Source: Ectopseudomonas chengduensis (GTDB lineage: Bacteria; Pseudomonadota; Gammaproteobacteria; Pseudomonadales; Pseudomonadaceae). From it: a stretch of 64,000 nt of DNA. A program made the position numbers and the translations under genes. Below are positions 51,413 through 59,665 of the stretch, piece by piece (position 1 is the stretch's first letter; every line of letters starts with the position of its first letter). Below the pieces are notes generated by a model. It was not told where the DNA came from and searched no databases. It saw only the letters and a list, made by a program, of their open reading frames with translations. The stretch covers positions 124,001 to 188,000 of the forward strand of contig NZ_FMZQ01000007.1 of NCBI RefSeq assembly GCF_900102635.1, in the 5' to 3' direction.

Positions 51413-52335
51413 GCTCCCACCTCATGACCCAGCGCGGGGAGATCAGCCTTGATCTGCTCCCACAGATAGCGCACGAAGCGACGCGCTTCCCATTCGATGT
51501 TGGAACCTTCCAGGTCTGTTACCTGATCAGGCGCATTCCGGTAATCGTCTGTCTCGGCATAGCCGATTCGCTTTTCCATCCGAACAGGCATCAGGTAACG
51601 ACCGAAGTTCGGGTGGTCTTCTAATGAGCGCAGCGTCTTCTTGTGCAAGATGACGTTCTTTTCGACCCGATTCGGCAGCAGGCCAAGGAAGCGCAGCGGG
51701 ACATCGTTGCCACGGTTTTGAGCCTGGCGGCTCACATAGGTGATCATCGAGAGCACGCCGTCTACGGGCTGCGGCTCAGGAATGAAGGGGATGTAGACGT
51801 GGGTGCAAGCCGCCAAGGCCGCATCGATCAAAGCCGATTTAGTCGGCTGGGTATCAATGATGACGCAGCAGTATTTTTCAGCAAGCGAAGGGTCACGCAA
51901 CCATTCGACCATTCGAGCGGCAAGAACTGGGACCTTCTCGTCTGGCATGCGCGAGGCTGCGACCATGAAGTTCTCATGGGCAGGGACGACATGAATGCGC
52001 GGGTTAGAGGTAGGGTAAGCAAGCGGCGCTACCGGCGAACCTGCGCCAAGAAGGTCAAGCCACAGATCACATACCGAGCTGTAGCTGAGGCCGTCAGTTG
52101 CTTCGGCCAGCTCGTCATGAGGGATCGGGATCACGCTACCGTCTTCATGGCTTACAGCGGCGAGCTGCCAGCGGCGAGTGGTGTTGGCCTGCGGGTCGAG
52201 ATCGACGATCAGAACCGGCTTACCTTGATTGATCGAGATATCTTCGGCGAAACCTTGCGCCGCCACGCGGCTGCTAGTCGTTTTGCCTACGCCTCCCTTG
52301 TAGTTGACGCTGCCTACCACCGGCACAAAGGCCAT
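51409..52335 (-). CDS. parA: ParA-family partition ATPase
   Basis: A 308-residue protein with the deviant Walker A box KGGVGKTT (residues 13-20) and LIVDLDPQANTT. It lacks an N-terminal helix-turn-helix, so it is a type Ib-like ParA. The ATG at 52335 is chosen because AAGGGGG lies upstream; a start 30 bases earlier is possible. With ParB and the iterons at 52384 it would segregate the plasmid. Confidence 0.9.
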   Translation of the reverse strand: MAFVPVVGSVNYKGGVGKTTSSRVAAQGFAEDISINQGKPVLIVDLDPQANTTRRWQLAAVSHEDGSVIPIPHDELAEATDGLSYSSVCDLWLDLLGAGSPVAPLAYPTSNPRIHVVPAHENFMVAASRMPDEKVPVLAARMVEWLRDPSLAEKYCCVIIDTQPTKSALIDAALAACTHVYIPFIPEPQPVDGVLSMITYVSRQAQNRGNDVPLRFLGLLPNRVEKNVILHKKTLRSLEDHPNFGRYLMPVRMEKRIGYAETDDYRNAPDQVTDLEGSNIEWEARRFVRYLWEQIKADLPALGHEVGA

Positions 52336-52383
52336 GAGGACCCCCTTCTTGTTTGTGAGCCGCATCGCCTGCGGACTTGAGAC

Positions 52384-52442
52384 GTTACACAGATAGGTTA
52401 CACACCAAAGTTACACGGCGAAGTTACACGGCAAGATTCCAC
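52384..52442. repeat. Iterons of GTTACAC with 13-bp period, likely centromere or operator
   Basis: GTTACAC occurs at 52384, 52397, 52410 and 52423, exactly 13 bp apart, with a diverged fifth copy (ATTCCAC) at 52436. The array lies upstream of parA. Such arrays act as ParB sites, parA operators or replication iterons; no rep gene is adjacent, so parS is favoured. Confidence 0.8.
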
Positions 52443-52463
52443 AAATCAAGTAAAATGGTCTAA

Positions 52464-52481
52464 ACGGTATTATGATACCGT
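52464..52481. promoter_or_regulatory. Perfect palindrome between parA and the 52511 gene
   Basis: ACGGTAT (52464-52470) and ATACCGT (52475-52481) with a TATG centre. It lies between divergent parA and 52511, just beyond the iterons. Likely an operator. Confidence 0.55.
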
Positions 52482-52510
52482 GGCATATATACCCATTGGG
52501 GAGGTGCTCT

Positions 52511-53062
52511 ATGCGCACAGCGCAGCAGCAAAGTGTTCAGATACAGGAGATGTCGACGAGCCTTCGCGAAGGCATTCGACTGGCGCAAGAACGCCTGAAA
52601 GCGGCTGAGTTCATCGTGACTCGCGATAACGCCAGTCGCCTGAAGGTGGGCGGCTGGTTCGTAGCTGGGGTGATCGGCGTTGCTTCGTTAGCGGCCATTG
52701 CGGCGGCCCCAGCGGTAGCCGTCGTTGGCGCGGCTTTCGCGGCAAGCATCGGCACCGCCGGGGTAATGCTCGAATCGACGGCCCGGAAGCGGGAGGCAAT
52801 TCAGGATGATGCGCGTGCTTTTCTGAAAGAAGCGCAATCGATCACCAAAGAGCTGCATGCGGCATACAACGAAGTGCGCCGCGAGATTATGCAGAACCAG
52901 TCGGCAACCAACGACTATTCCCCAAGTGCGGACATGATCCAGTACCAGGCTGATCGCGCGCGCATGGCCCAAGAACAGCAGCAACGGGCCGAGCAGCAGC
53001 AGAACCAGTCTATGGATCGTGGGCTGAGTGTCCGCAAGGATCAAGGCCCCCGCCTGGGCTAG
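52511..53062 (+). CDS. Membrane protein with coiled-coil tail
   Basis: A 183-residue protein with two adjacent hydrophobic helices (FVAGVIGVASLAAIAAAPAVAVVGAAF) and a Gln-rich coiled tail (MAQEQQQRAEQQQNQ). ATG after GGGGAGG. Divergent from parA. Not recognised. Confidence 0.5.
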   Translation: MRTAQQQSVQIQEMSTSLREGIRLAQERLKAAEFIVTRDNASRLKVGGWFVAGVIGVASLAAIAAAPAVAVVGAAFAASIGTAGVMLESTARKREAIQDDARAFLKEAQSITKELHAAYNEVRREIMQNQSATNDYSPSADMIQYQADRARMAQEQQQRAEQQQNQSMDRGLSVRKDQGPRLG

Positions 53063-53140
53063 CCCAGGACAACGCCCGGCTCAGCCGGGCCCTTACTAAC
53101 ACTCACGGCGCTCAGGTTCGAGCGCACCGCAGGAGGCAAA

Positions 53141-53578
53141 ATGGCTTTCACGTTGCGAGACGGACTTCCAGCCGACGCCTATGCGCAGTACCGGCTCCAT
53201 CTTGCTTGCCTGACCGGTGTTCCAGCCGATACCCGAGAGGACGAAGCTGCGAACCTGGTGGACGGTGGCTTTGACCGCGCAGTTCTGCACCTGCTGCTTG
53301 AGCTTTCAAATCCAGTTCCGGTGCGTATCCCGGCCGATGACGCGCAGACTGACGCCCCCAAATATTCGCCGGATTTCAGTCGAACCCTTTATGGCATCGC
53401 CAGCGGCATTGCTTTGGCTTTCACGGTTTTCGGCGAGAAAGATAAAGCCCTTCGCTGGCTGAAGAAGCCAAAGGACCGATTTGAAGGAAGAACGCCACTC
53501 GATGTTCTTCAGGATGACGAAGGCCAAGAGCAAGTCATTACCATGCTGGTCCAGATCGGCGAAGGTATCGGTGCATGA
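53141..53578 (+). CDS. Xre/MbcA/ParS-type antitoxin of RES toxin
   Basis: A 145-residue protein. The end (KALRWLKKPKDRFEGRTPLD, then EQVITMLVQIGEG) is the DUF2384 toxin-binding domain of RES antitoxins. It overlaps the RES toxin gene by four bases. It would block the active site and repress the operon. Confidence 0.8.
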   Translation: MAFTLRDGLPADAYAQYRLHLACLTGVPADTREDEAANLVDGGFDRAVLHLLLELSNPVPVRIPADDAQTDAPKYSPDFSRTLYGIASGIALAFTVFGEKDKALRWLKKPKDRFEGRTPLDVLQDDEGQEQVITMLVQIGEGIGA

Positions 53579-54033
53579 GCAGGAAGTGGCGCATGTCCCC
53601 GTTCTCCGACCTAAGCGGGCGTGGTGGTGTGATTGCACAGGGTAGGTGGCACCATGCAGGTCGCCCAGTGGTGTACCTCACAGACAGCCCATCATCGGCC
53701 ATGCTGGAGACTCTTGTTCATCTTGAGATTGATCCAGAGGACCTGCCAAACACCTTCCAATTGCTTCAAGTTGATCTTCCTGATCACGTTTCCGAACAGC
53801 GCGTTGGCACTCTGCCAACTGGTTGGAGGGAAGATCAGGAGATGACCCGGAAAATCGGAGATGAATGGCTCGATGGCGGAGAGTCCCTGATACTCGAAGT
53901 CCCCAGCGCCATCATGCCTCATACCCAGAACTTCCTATTGAACCCTCAGCACCCGGAAGCTGCTGAAGCTTGTGTCAAAGCAGAGCGTTATCCATTTGAC
54001 ACGCGCCTCCTGAAAGGAGCGCTCAAGCGATGA
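53575..54033 (+). CDS. RES-domain NAD-degrading toxin
   Basis: A 152-residue protein. GRWHHAGRPVVYLTDSPSSA then MLETLVHL carries the RES Arg, Tyr and Glu, and NFLLNPQHP the later conserved segment. RES toxins break down NAD. The motifs look whole, so an active toxin is likely. The next gene overlaps it, making RES-Xre the head of a longer operon to 58346. Confidence 0.85.
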   Translation: MSRKWRMSPFSDLSGRGGVIAQGRWHHAGRPVVYLTDSPSSAMLETLVHLEIDPEDLPNTFQLLQVDLPDHVSEQRVGTLPTGWREDQEMTRKIGDEWLDGGESLILEVPSAIMPHTQNFLLNPQHPEAAEACVKAERYPFDTRLLKGALKR

Positions 54034-54404
54034 GCAGCGCGGGTTTTTCAGGCAATGCCGCCGGTATTGAAAGAGTCGCCTATAGGCTCCCTGAAGAGTT
54101 GGGCGGTGATGAGGTAAAGACACTTGTACCGGAGGCATATCTGGGTGCCGTTGCCATGCGCTTCTGTCGGGGAGCTGGCCAGCGGTGTGCGATATTCAGT
54201 CGTTCGCTCGTTGCGGTCTTCCCGTCCATTGAAGAGGCCACGATGGCTGCGATTTTCGCTATCTGGCCAGATAAGGGCGGTTTCTCGGATGTGTACCTGG
54301 TTCCTGCCCCTGACGCTCAAGTGAGCCATCGACGTTGGTACGACTGGGCGTCAGCACCGGAACATGTTCCTCAACCATCACTGGAGGCTTTGCGCAATGG
54401 CTAA
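54030..54404 (+). CDS. Hypothetical protein
   Basis: A 124-residue soluble protein overlapping the RES gene by ATGA. No recognised domain. Its coupling to a toxin gene is notable. Confidence 0.45.
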   Translation: MSSAGFSGNAAGIERVAYRLPEELGGDEVKTLVPEAYLGAVAMRFCRGAGQRCAIFSRSLVAVFPSIEEATMAAIFAIWPDKGGFSDVYLVPAPDAQVSHRRWYDWASAPEHVPQPSLEALRNG

Positions 54405-54603
54405 CCTGATCAGCCGTGAGCCATGGTGGTTCCTTCCCCCGAATCCGGGCCAGGACGAGATGACCTGCGAGTGGGGGTATCTGGAGCATTACGATGATGG
54501 TGCCTTTGTCTTCGTTCACGTGCGCCCGTCAGATGATGAGATAGCAAATCGAAAAGGGTGTCGCCTGGCCTGTCGAGACGCGGCACAAGGAGTACAGGAG
54601 TGA
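54397..54603 (+). CDS. Small acidic hypothetical protein
   Basis: A 68-residue protein overlapping both neighbours by a few bases. Aromatic and acidic (EWGYLEHYDDGAFVFVHV). The ATG at 54397 has a GAGG site inside the previous gene. Not recognised. Confidence 0.45.
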   Translation: MANLISREPWWFLPPNPGQDEMTCEWGYLEHYDDGAFVFVHVRPSDDEIANRKGCRLACRDAAQGVQE

Positions 54604-54956
54604 GTTTTGTTCGGCAGTTCAGAGAGAGCATGCGGAGCCTCCCGGCCGGGGTGCGTGCTGTTATCTGGATGTTGGCGATTGGCCCGAGCCTGCTGTGGGT
54701 TCCTACGGTCTGGTTCATCATTACTGAATTGCGCCGGGGCGACGCGATACTCAAGGTATACGGCGTTGCTCTTGAAGCAGGTGTAGGCAAAGAGGCCATA
54801 CAGGCTATTGAGCCGGCCCTCGTTGTGATGCCATCCCTTACCCTCGTTTCGAGCGTGGCGCTTGTGGCTCTAATCGGAGCCATAGTCGCATTCTTTTGCA
54901 TGCCTTCTGTATTGCGCAGGCGTCGCGCTAGCGGTGCCGCTAAGGAATCCGTATGA
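54600..54956 (+). CDS. Membrane protein, two helices
   Basis: A 118-residue protein starting at GTG that overlaps the previous stop, with AGGAG just before. Helices: AVIWMLAIGPSLLWVPTVWFI and VVMPSLTLVSSVALVALIGA. It overlaps the M41-like gene and may form a complex with it. Confidence 0.5.
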   Translation: MSFVRQFRESMRSLPAGVRAVIWMLAIGPSLLWVPTVWFIITELRRGDAILKVYGVALEAGVGKEAIQAIEPALVVMPSLTLVSSVALVALIGAIVAFFCMPSVLRRRRASGAAKESV

Positions 54957-56206
54957 GCTTTGGACGTTTTCACAACTGGCTAGCTGTCAAGCCGATTCGG
55001 CGAATGCTGTTCGTCGGCGGCGTCAGCATCGTGACCTTCAACCTGATCCGTCTGCTAATTGGTGGCGGACCGTCGCTCGCCGCTACTGCTATTTGCGCGC
55101 TGCTGGCCATTGGCATCAGTGAGACTCTTTCTGCTGCCCCGCAGTGGCCAAGAGATTGGACGGCAGGGCTTAAGTCGTGGGCTTCAAACAGCCCTGCGCG
55201 AGTCATTAAACTGCTTGTTGCGGTGCTCATGATTGTAGGTTGCAGCGCTGCTACAACCACGCCCTCTGATGAGCTGGCACAGGCGGTCTTTCGTGGGGTG
55301 AAGATGGCAGGCATTTTCATCGTAATCATGCTGCCGCCGGCAGTCCTGATGTTTCAAACCCACACTGGGCAATGGCAGTCGGTTGCTCGCGGGATGCAGG
55401 CATTTGTGTATGGGCTTGCGGCATATTCGTTGTTCCTCTGGCTGGTAGGTCTCCAGGGCGATGGGTGGGCTACGGTATTGCGCGAACAGCCTCATGAGGT
55501 AGTCATTGCGCTGATAGTAGGTGCAATTTGTTGGGTGATCTTCAGCATGGCGCGAACCTTGTCCTGGGAGCCAGTGAAAGGTGTTGACCTTGCGAAGGCT
55601 GGTCTTGCCTGGCCTCTCCAAAAACCCAGTCAGCAGGATGAGCGTCATACGGCCTTTCATGAGGCTGGCCACGCCCTTTGTTATGCCGCGCTTGGGAAGC
55701 TACCGGATAACAGCCGAATGGTGATGAATGACGGCACTGATCCCCGTGGCGTCCTTGGTTTCGTTACAGGGGTCGACGAGGGTAATCGCCTGTCGAGCCA
55801 GGTGTTTGTCGAATGGCTGATGCTGGTATTTCTCGCCGGCAAGATGGGCGAGATGATTGGCATCGGCCAGGCGACTCTTGGTGCCGGTAGCGATCATTGC
55901 AAATGGCAGTCGGCTGCGCGCCAGTACCTTTCCAATCACTACGAAGGCATCTACTACATCGAGCCCCAGAACAAGTTCGAGCAGGTTCTCAACGACGAAA
56001 AGCTTCAAGAGCTGGAGCGACTGCAGTTGGTTCGACTTCAACAGTTGTTCGATCTGAATCGCGAGGTGTTCCGTGATCTCGCAGAGGCGTTTCTGGCTAA
56101 GCGCGTTCTTGAGCGTTCCGAGATGATTCCGTTCCTGGCCAGGGTCACTCTTCCTGAAGGGTTCCCGCGCCCTTTCGGCGACTTCTCAGTCTTCTGCCAT
56201 GATTGA
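54953..56206 (+). CDS. Membrane-anchored M41-like peptidase lacking the AAA+ domain
   Basis: A 417-residue protein with about six transmembrane helices in the first 210 residues, then AFHEAGHALCYAAL, the HEXXH zinc motif (H236, E237, H240), and the VEWLMLVFLAGKMGEMIG and GAGSDHCKW segments that fit the FtsH peptidase core, where GAxxD helps bind zinc. FtsH carries its own ATPase; this protein does not, so it would need a partner or work on unfolded substrates. The operon has no ATPase; an AAA+ gene exists at 42364 in another module. Confidence 0.75.
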   Translation: MSFGRFHNWLAVKPIRRMLFVGGVSIVTFNLIRLLIGGGPSLAATAICALLAIGISETLSAAPQWPRDWTAGLKSWASNSPARVIKLLVAVLMIVGCSAATTTPSDELAQAVFRGVKMAGIFIVIMLPPAVLMFQTHTGQWQSVARGMQAFVYGLAAYSLFLWLVGLQGDGWATVLREQPHEVVIALIVGAICWVIFSMARTLSWEPVKGVDLAKAGLAWPLQKPSQQDERHTAFHEAGHALCYAALGKLPDNSRMVMNDGTDPRGVLGFVTGVDEGNRLSSQVFVEWLMLVFLAGKMGEMIGIGQATLGAGSDHCKWQSAARQYLSNHYEGIYYIEPQNKFEQVLNDEKLQELERLQLVRLQQLFDLNREVFRDLAEAFLAKRVLERSEMIPFLARVTLPEGFPRPFGDFSVFCHD

Positions 56207-56217
56207 GGGTGACCATC

Positions 56218-57045
56218 ATGAGTCAAGCTCCAGTTCAATGCGCGCGTGTTCTCCGACTCGGCTTGAATACCCAAGGGCGCGATTTTGTTGTTGGAGATAT
56301 CCATGGAGCGTTTGACTCCCTTATCCAGGGAATGCGCAAAGCTTGCTTCGACCCGAAGGTGGACCGGCTAATTTCCGTAGGCGATCTCATTGATCGTGGG
56401 CCTGGTTCTTATCGTGCAGCGAAGTTCCTTGCACAGCCGTACGTGTATGCAGTGCGCGGTAATCACGAAGACATGCTTATGCAGCTCTATGCGCAAGGTG
56501 AGCCGCCAGAGCAGGTACTGCAATGGGCAGGAAGGCAAAATGGGTTTGGCTGGTGGTTGGAGACATCTGCCGAGGTCCGCCGAGAGATATTGGATGCTGT
56601 CCGAACATTGCCCTTGGTGATCGAGGTCACAACTCCAAGGGGAATCGTGGGTATGGTGCACGCTGAAGTCCCGCAGGGAATGGACTGGCCTTCCTTCATT
56701 GAGCGGATCGAAGCTGGTTGCGCTGAAACTGAAGAGATTGCCCTTTGGGGGCGTTCTCGCCTGAAAGAAGGTGATGAATCAGGTGTGTTCGGTGTTGGCC
56801 GAGTGTTTGTGGGGCATACACCTCAATGGAGCGGATTGCGCCGTCTGGGAAATGTTTACGCGATAGATACCGGCGGGGTTTTCGCTGAGTCCAAGCTCGC
56901 AGAAGTGCCCGGTGCGCGACTTTCATTCGCCAATATATCGATGCAAACAACTGATCTTACGGCCTTGCTGGAGTCCACTGAGCAGCTAGTAGATGTGCGA
57001 GATGGACCTACCGGAGAGAAGTCCTTTGGTTTCTATGTTCGGTAG
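56218..57045 (+). CDS. PPP-family serine/threonine protein phosphatase
   Basis: A 275-residue metallophosphatase of the PrpA/PrpB and lambda type. GDIHG (26-30), GDLIDRG (55-61), RGNHED (80-85) and the later VFVGHTP give all metal and phosphate ligands. It should remove phosphate from proteins. ATG after GAGGGTGACC. Twelve bp after the M41-like gene, so it may act on the same pathway. Confidence 0.9.
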   Translation: MSQAPVQCARVLRLGLNTQGRDFVVGDIHGAFDSLIQGMRKACFDPKVDRLISVGDLIDRGPGSYRAAKFLAQPYVYAVRGNHEDMLMQLYAQGEPPEQVLQWAGRQNGFGWWLETSAEVRREILDAVRTLPLVIEVTTPRGIVGMVHAEVPQGMDWPSFIERIEAGCAETEEIALWGRSRLKEGDESGVFGVGRVFVGHTPQWSGLRRLGNVYAIDTGGVFAESKLAEVPGARLSFANISMQTTDLTALLESTEQLVDVRDGPTGEKSFGFYVR

Positions 57046-57060
57046 ACGATGGGGGAAGGT

Positions 57061-57717
57061 ATGAACCCTGCGTTTGAAGAGGCTCTTACCGCGCGCCTAC
57101 GTTGGGTTGATGTCGTTGTGCTGAGCGGTATACCTGGCTTTGAGGAACAAGCCGAGGAAGCCATACAGGCGGCCTACGATGCCGTCCATGCTCTGGCATC
57201 GAAAGATGTGCTCATCTACCAACATTATGGGCCGCGAGCGCCTTCGCTTCTACTGGATGTGCCGGAGTTGGCCGACCAGTACAACCTCGCACATGAGGTC
57301 TTCACAGAGTGTTACCACCGGAATGCAGCTACTGGATCGCTCGGTGAGGTTTCCGCCGCTTGGCTTTTCCCTCGTGAGCCGTTGGGGCTTCCATACTCGA
57401 AGTGGCTTGCGTCCGTGCAGTCCCATCTTGCAAGCATGATGCGAGTGCCATGCTCGCAGGTGTGGGAGGTCATCAACAAAGTATCTGTTGGGTCTGCGAA
57501 GTACTTACTAAAAGGCTGGAGTGCGGGGTTTGGGGCCTCGCAAACGGCAGAGAATATTCACTGGGATTACGATGAAGCAGTTCGGTTTGAAGAGGAAGAA
57601 GCGCTCAGGCGTCACTTGGAAGACCTTGCCGATACCTATGCGCACATCGAGGCCGAGTTATGGGCAGGGTGGCGTTCCGATTTTGAAGATGATCAGCGAC
57701 GCCTCAAGGAGGTCTGA
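57061..57717 (+). CDS. Hypothetical protein
   Basis: A 218-residue soluble protein with helical C-terminus (EEEEALRRHLEDLADTYAHI). A start 12 bases upstream is possible; GGGGGAA favours this one. It lies between phosphatase and Nudix genes, spaced 2-15 bp. Not recognised. Confidence 0.5.
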   Translation: MNPAFEEALTARLRWVDVVVLSGIPGFEEQAEEAIQAAYDAVHALASKDVLIYQHYGPRAPSLLLDVPELADQYNLAHEVFTECYHRNAATGSLGEVSAAWLFPREPLGLPYSKWLASVQSHLASMMRVPCSQVWEVINKVSVGSAKYLLKGWSAGFGASQTAENIHWDYDEAVRFEEEEALRRHLEDLADTYAHIEAELWAGWRSDFEDDQRRLKEV

Positions 57718-57719
57718 AG

Positions 57720-58346
57720 GTGGATAACGATTTCGATGCACTCCATTCCGAGGCTTTCATCGAGACAGGCTTCTGGGGTCGTAAGGGCGCAGGCTGTGTG
57801 GTGTTCGCTCTAAGCACGGGTAAGCTGCTATTGGCCCATCGTTCTGACCTGGTGCTTGAGCCAAATACCTGGGGAACGTGGGGCGGGGCTATCGACCCGA
57901 AGGAGGACCCAAAGAAAGCAGCATTGCGTGAACTGTCCGAGGAAACAGGCATCGGTGCTGCCGATCACAATCGAGTGATCGAGTCTTACGTGTTCAACTC
58001 ACCTGATGGCGGCTTCCGCTACCACAACTTCATCGTTGTAGTTGATGAAGAGTTTGAGCCCGACTTGAACTGGGAATCTCAGGGGAGCGATTGGGTAGCA
58101 CCAGATGACCTGCCGGCCGATCTCCATCCTGGGCTTGCTGCTTTTATGTCTTCGGATATCGCTCAGCAGCAACTGTCTGCTCTTGTTGCTGAGTCGAATG
58201 GGCTGAATGGCGTTGCTAAAGGGGGCGAGGAGGTTGATCAGCCTCTATCAGCTGTCGAGCGTTTCAAGATGACACTGTTGGCCATTGATGAGGAACTTAA
58301 ACAGGAACAACCCAGGCCCAGCTCGTTGCCAAGACTTGGGCGCTAG
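57720..58346 (+). CDS. Nudix hydrolase
   Basis: A 208-residue protein with a full Nudix box: GGAIDPKEDPKKAAL then RELSEETG (residues about 55-78). Nudix enzymes cleave nucleoside diphosphates linked to other groups. An extra 60-residue helical tail is present. GTG start after GAGGTCTGAAG. Given a RES (NAD-breaking) toxin at the operon head, an NAD-derived substrate is an attractive guess, no more. Confidence 0.85.
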   Translation: MDNDFDALHSEAFIETGFWGRKGAGCVVFALSTGKLLLAHRSDLVLEPNTWGTWGGAIDPKEDPKKAALRELSEETGIGAADHNRVIESYVFNSPDGGFRYHNFIVVVDEEFEPDLNWESQGSDWVAPDDLPADLHPGLAAFMSSDIAQQQLSALVAESNGLNGVAKGGEEVDQPLSAVERFKMTLLAIDEELKQEQPRPSSLPRLGR

Positions 58347-58361
58347 TTTGCCGCGCGCCAT

Positions 58362-58607
58362 TCACTGCGCGCCGGACGAAAGCTTTGCACAGAACGGGCA
58401 GACCCAACCTTCCTTGGTCTTTTTCCATCCATCGTCCCGAGCATCTTTTTCCAGAAAGCGCATCGTTTCCAGAAGACTTGCCCGGTTGTCTTCTGCCATG
58501 TCCATGGGACCGATGTTGTCAGATGAGTAGCACCGCTTCGTCGGGGCGGCCTCTTCTTCAGAGACTTTGCCTCTGTTCTCGCAGCGAATCTCTATCCAGG
58601 TTGCCAT
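58362..58607 (-). CDS. Small hypothetical protein
   Basis: An 81-residue protein with CPFC near its C-terminus and C9/C26 upstream, possibly one zinc site. Convergent with the Nudix gene. A WVCPFCAKL ending is typical of short phage proteins. Confidence 0.5.
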   Translation of the reverse strand: MATWIEIRCENRGKVSEEEAAPTKRCYSSDNIGPMDMAEDNRASLLETMRFLEKDARDDGWKKTKEGWVCPFCAKLSSGAQ

Positions 58608-58622
58608 GGATTCTGTCTCTGA

Positions 58623-58829
58623 TTAAGACCGCAGGTTTCTGGGGCAATGCGGTAGGCCACGAATCGCGTCATCCCAGTGCCGCTTGCGGTTGGGATCATT
58701 GATGATCCGGCTGACGTACACCGTTGACACATCCCACCATTGTGCCAGGGAGACTATTTTCCATCCCTTGCGGTGGATATCGTCCTTCGCTTCATCTGGT
58801 GAGAGGAGGGGTGGGTAATCCGAATGCAC
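58623..58829 (-). CDS. Small helix-turn-helix protein
   Basis: A 68-residue protein. SLAQWWDVSTVYVSRIIND resembles an XRE-like helix-turn-helix, and the layout (AQWWDVS...VSRIINDPNRKRHWDDAIRGLP) is that of small phage/plasmid DNA-binding proteins. Might regulate the minus operon it heads or ends. Confidence 0.6.
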   Translation of the reverse strand: MHSDYPPLLSPDEAKDDIHRKGWKIVSLAQWWDVSTVYVSRIINDPNRKRHWDDAIRGLPHCPRNLRS

Positions 58830-58839
58830 GTGAGGCTCC

Positions 58840-59163
58840 TTAGAGGGTCACAGTTGACCTTAGAGTTATCTGGCCGACTGCCCCGACGCCCATCGCGCCC
58901 TCGATCTCAGCCTGGTAAAGCCCGAGAAGACGCCGAGACAGGCGGCCGCCTTCATGCAAGGTTTTCCCCATGCGTCCAGAGCCGCCGCACTCTTGAAGGA
59001 GTATCAGCCGGGCGGGAGTATACTGAGTTCCGTTCATTCCGCTCCAAACGCTTCCTCCTGACAGCCAGACGAGCATCATGCCGGCGGTTGTGCGGGCGAG
59101 AACCTTGTTCTTCCCCCAGTCCGCTCCGTTCAACAGATAGGGCACTTCCTCAAAGCGCTTCAT
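58840..59163 (-). CDS. Hypothetical protein
   Basis: A 107-residue protein (MKRFEEVPYLLNGADWG start) with a beta-rich core. The ATG at 59163 is chosen since the longer frame overlaps the 59174 gene on the same strand. Not recognised. Confidence 0.45.
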   Translation of the reverse strand: MKRFEEVPYLLNGADWGKNKVLARTTAGMMLVWLSGGSVWSGMNGTQYTPARLILLQECGGSGRMGKTLHEGGRLSRRLLGLYQAEIEGAMGVGAVGQITLRSTVTL

Positions 59164-59173
59164 AGGCGTCTCG

Positions 59174-59605
59174 CTACTGCGATGTATCGGCTTGAACAGG
59201 AATGGAGGTCGCATTGGCGTAAAGGCGCTGCTTGTCGAGCATGCCTGGTTTAAGAGCAAACAGCTCGCGCAGCAGTGAAACTGACTCCTCGCTGTCTTGC
59301 CCCGCCAGGTGATTCGCGATGCGTAGAAGGGTTGCGGCCGGCAATAGCGCATCGGTGCCGTAGAAATCAGGCAACTCGTCCTGCGAGGAAGCCAGCAGCG
59401 AATGAGCGCCACCCGTGAAAATCGGAACGGCAACCACTTCATCACGCTCCATGCGCTCCAGGAGTTGCTTGGCTTCTTGGTCGGTAATGCTCAGTGCTTC
59501 GGCTATCGCCGTAGCGCGAGTGACCTTGTTGGCCAATACCCAGCACAGAGCATTTCGGTACTGCAGCTCTCCACGGATATCGGCGGGTAAATGATTCAGC
59601 GTCAT
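59174..59605 (-). CDS. Hypothetical protein with winged-helix-like segment
   Basis: A 143-residue protein. VLANKVTRATAIAEALSITDQ then AKQLLERMERDEVV looks like a helix-turn-helix of MarR/wHTH type. A role as regulator is possible. Confidence 0.5.
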   Translation of the reverse strand: MTLNHLPADIRGELQYRNALCWVLANKVTRATAIAEALSITDQEAKQLLERMERDEVVAVPIFTGGAHSLLASSQDELPDFYGTDALLPAATLLRIANHLAGQDSEESVSLLRELFALKPGMLDKQRLYANATSIPVQADTSQ

Positions 59606-59665
59606 AGCCTCTCCTGCGTTGCGTGGTCTGTTCTAGGCCGGCGAACCGGCCTAGTCAGTAGTGCA

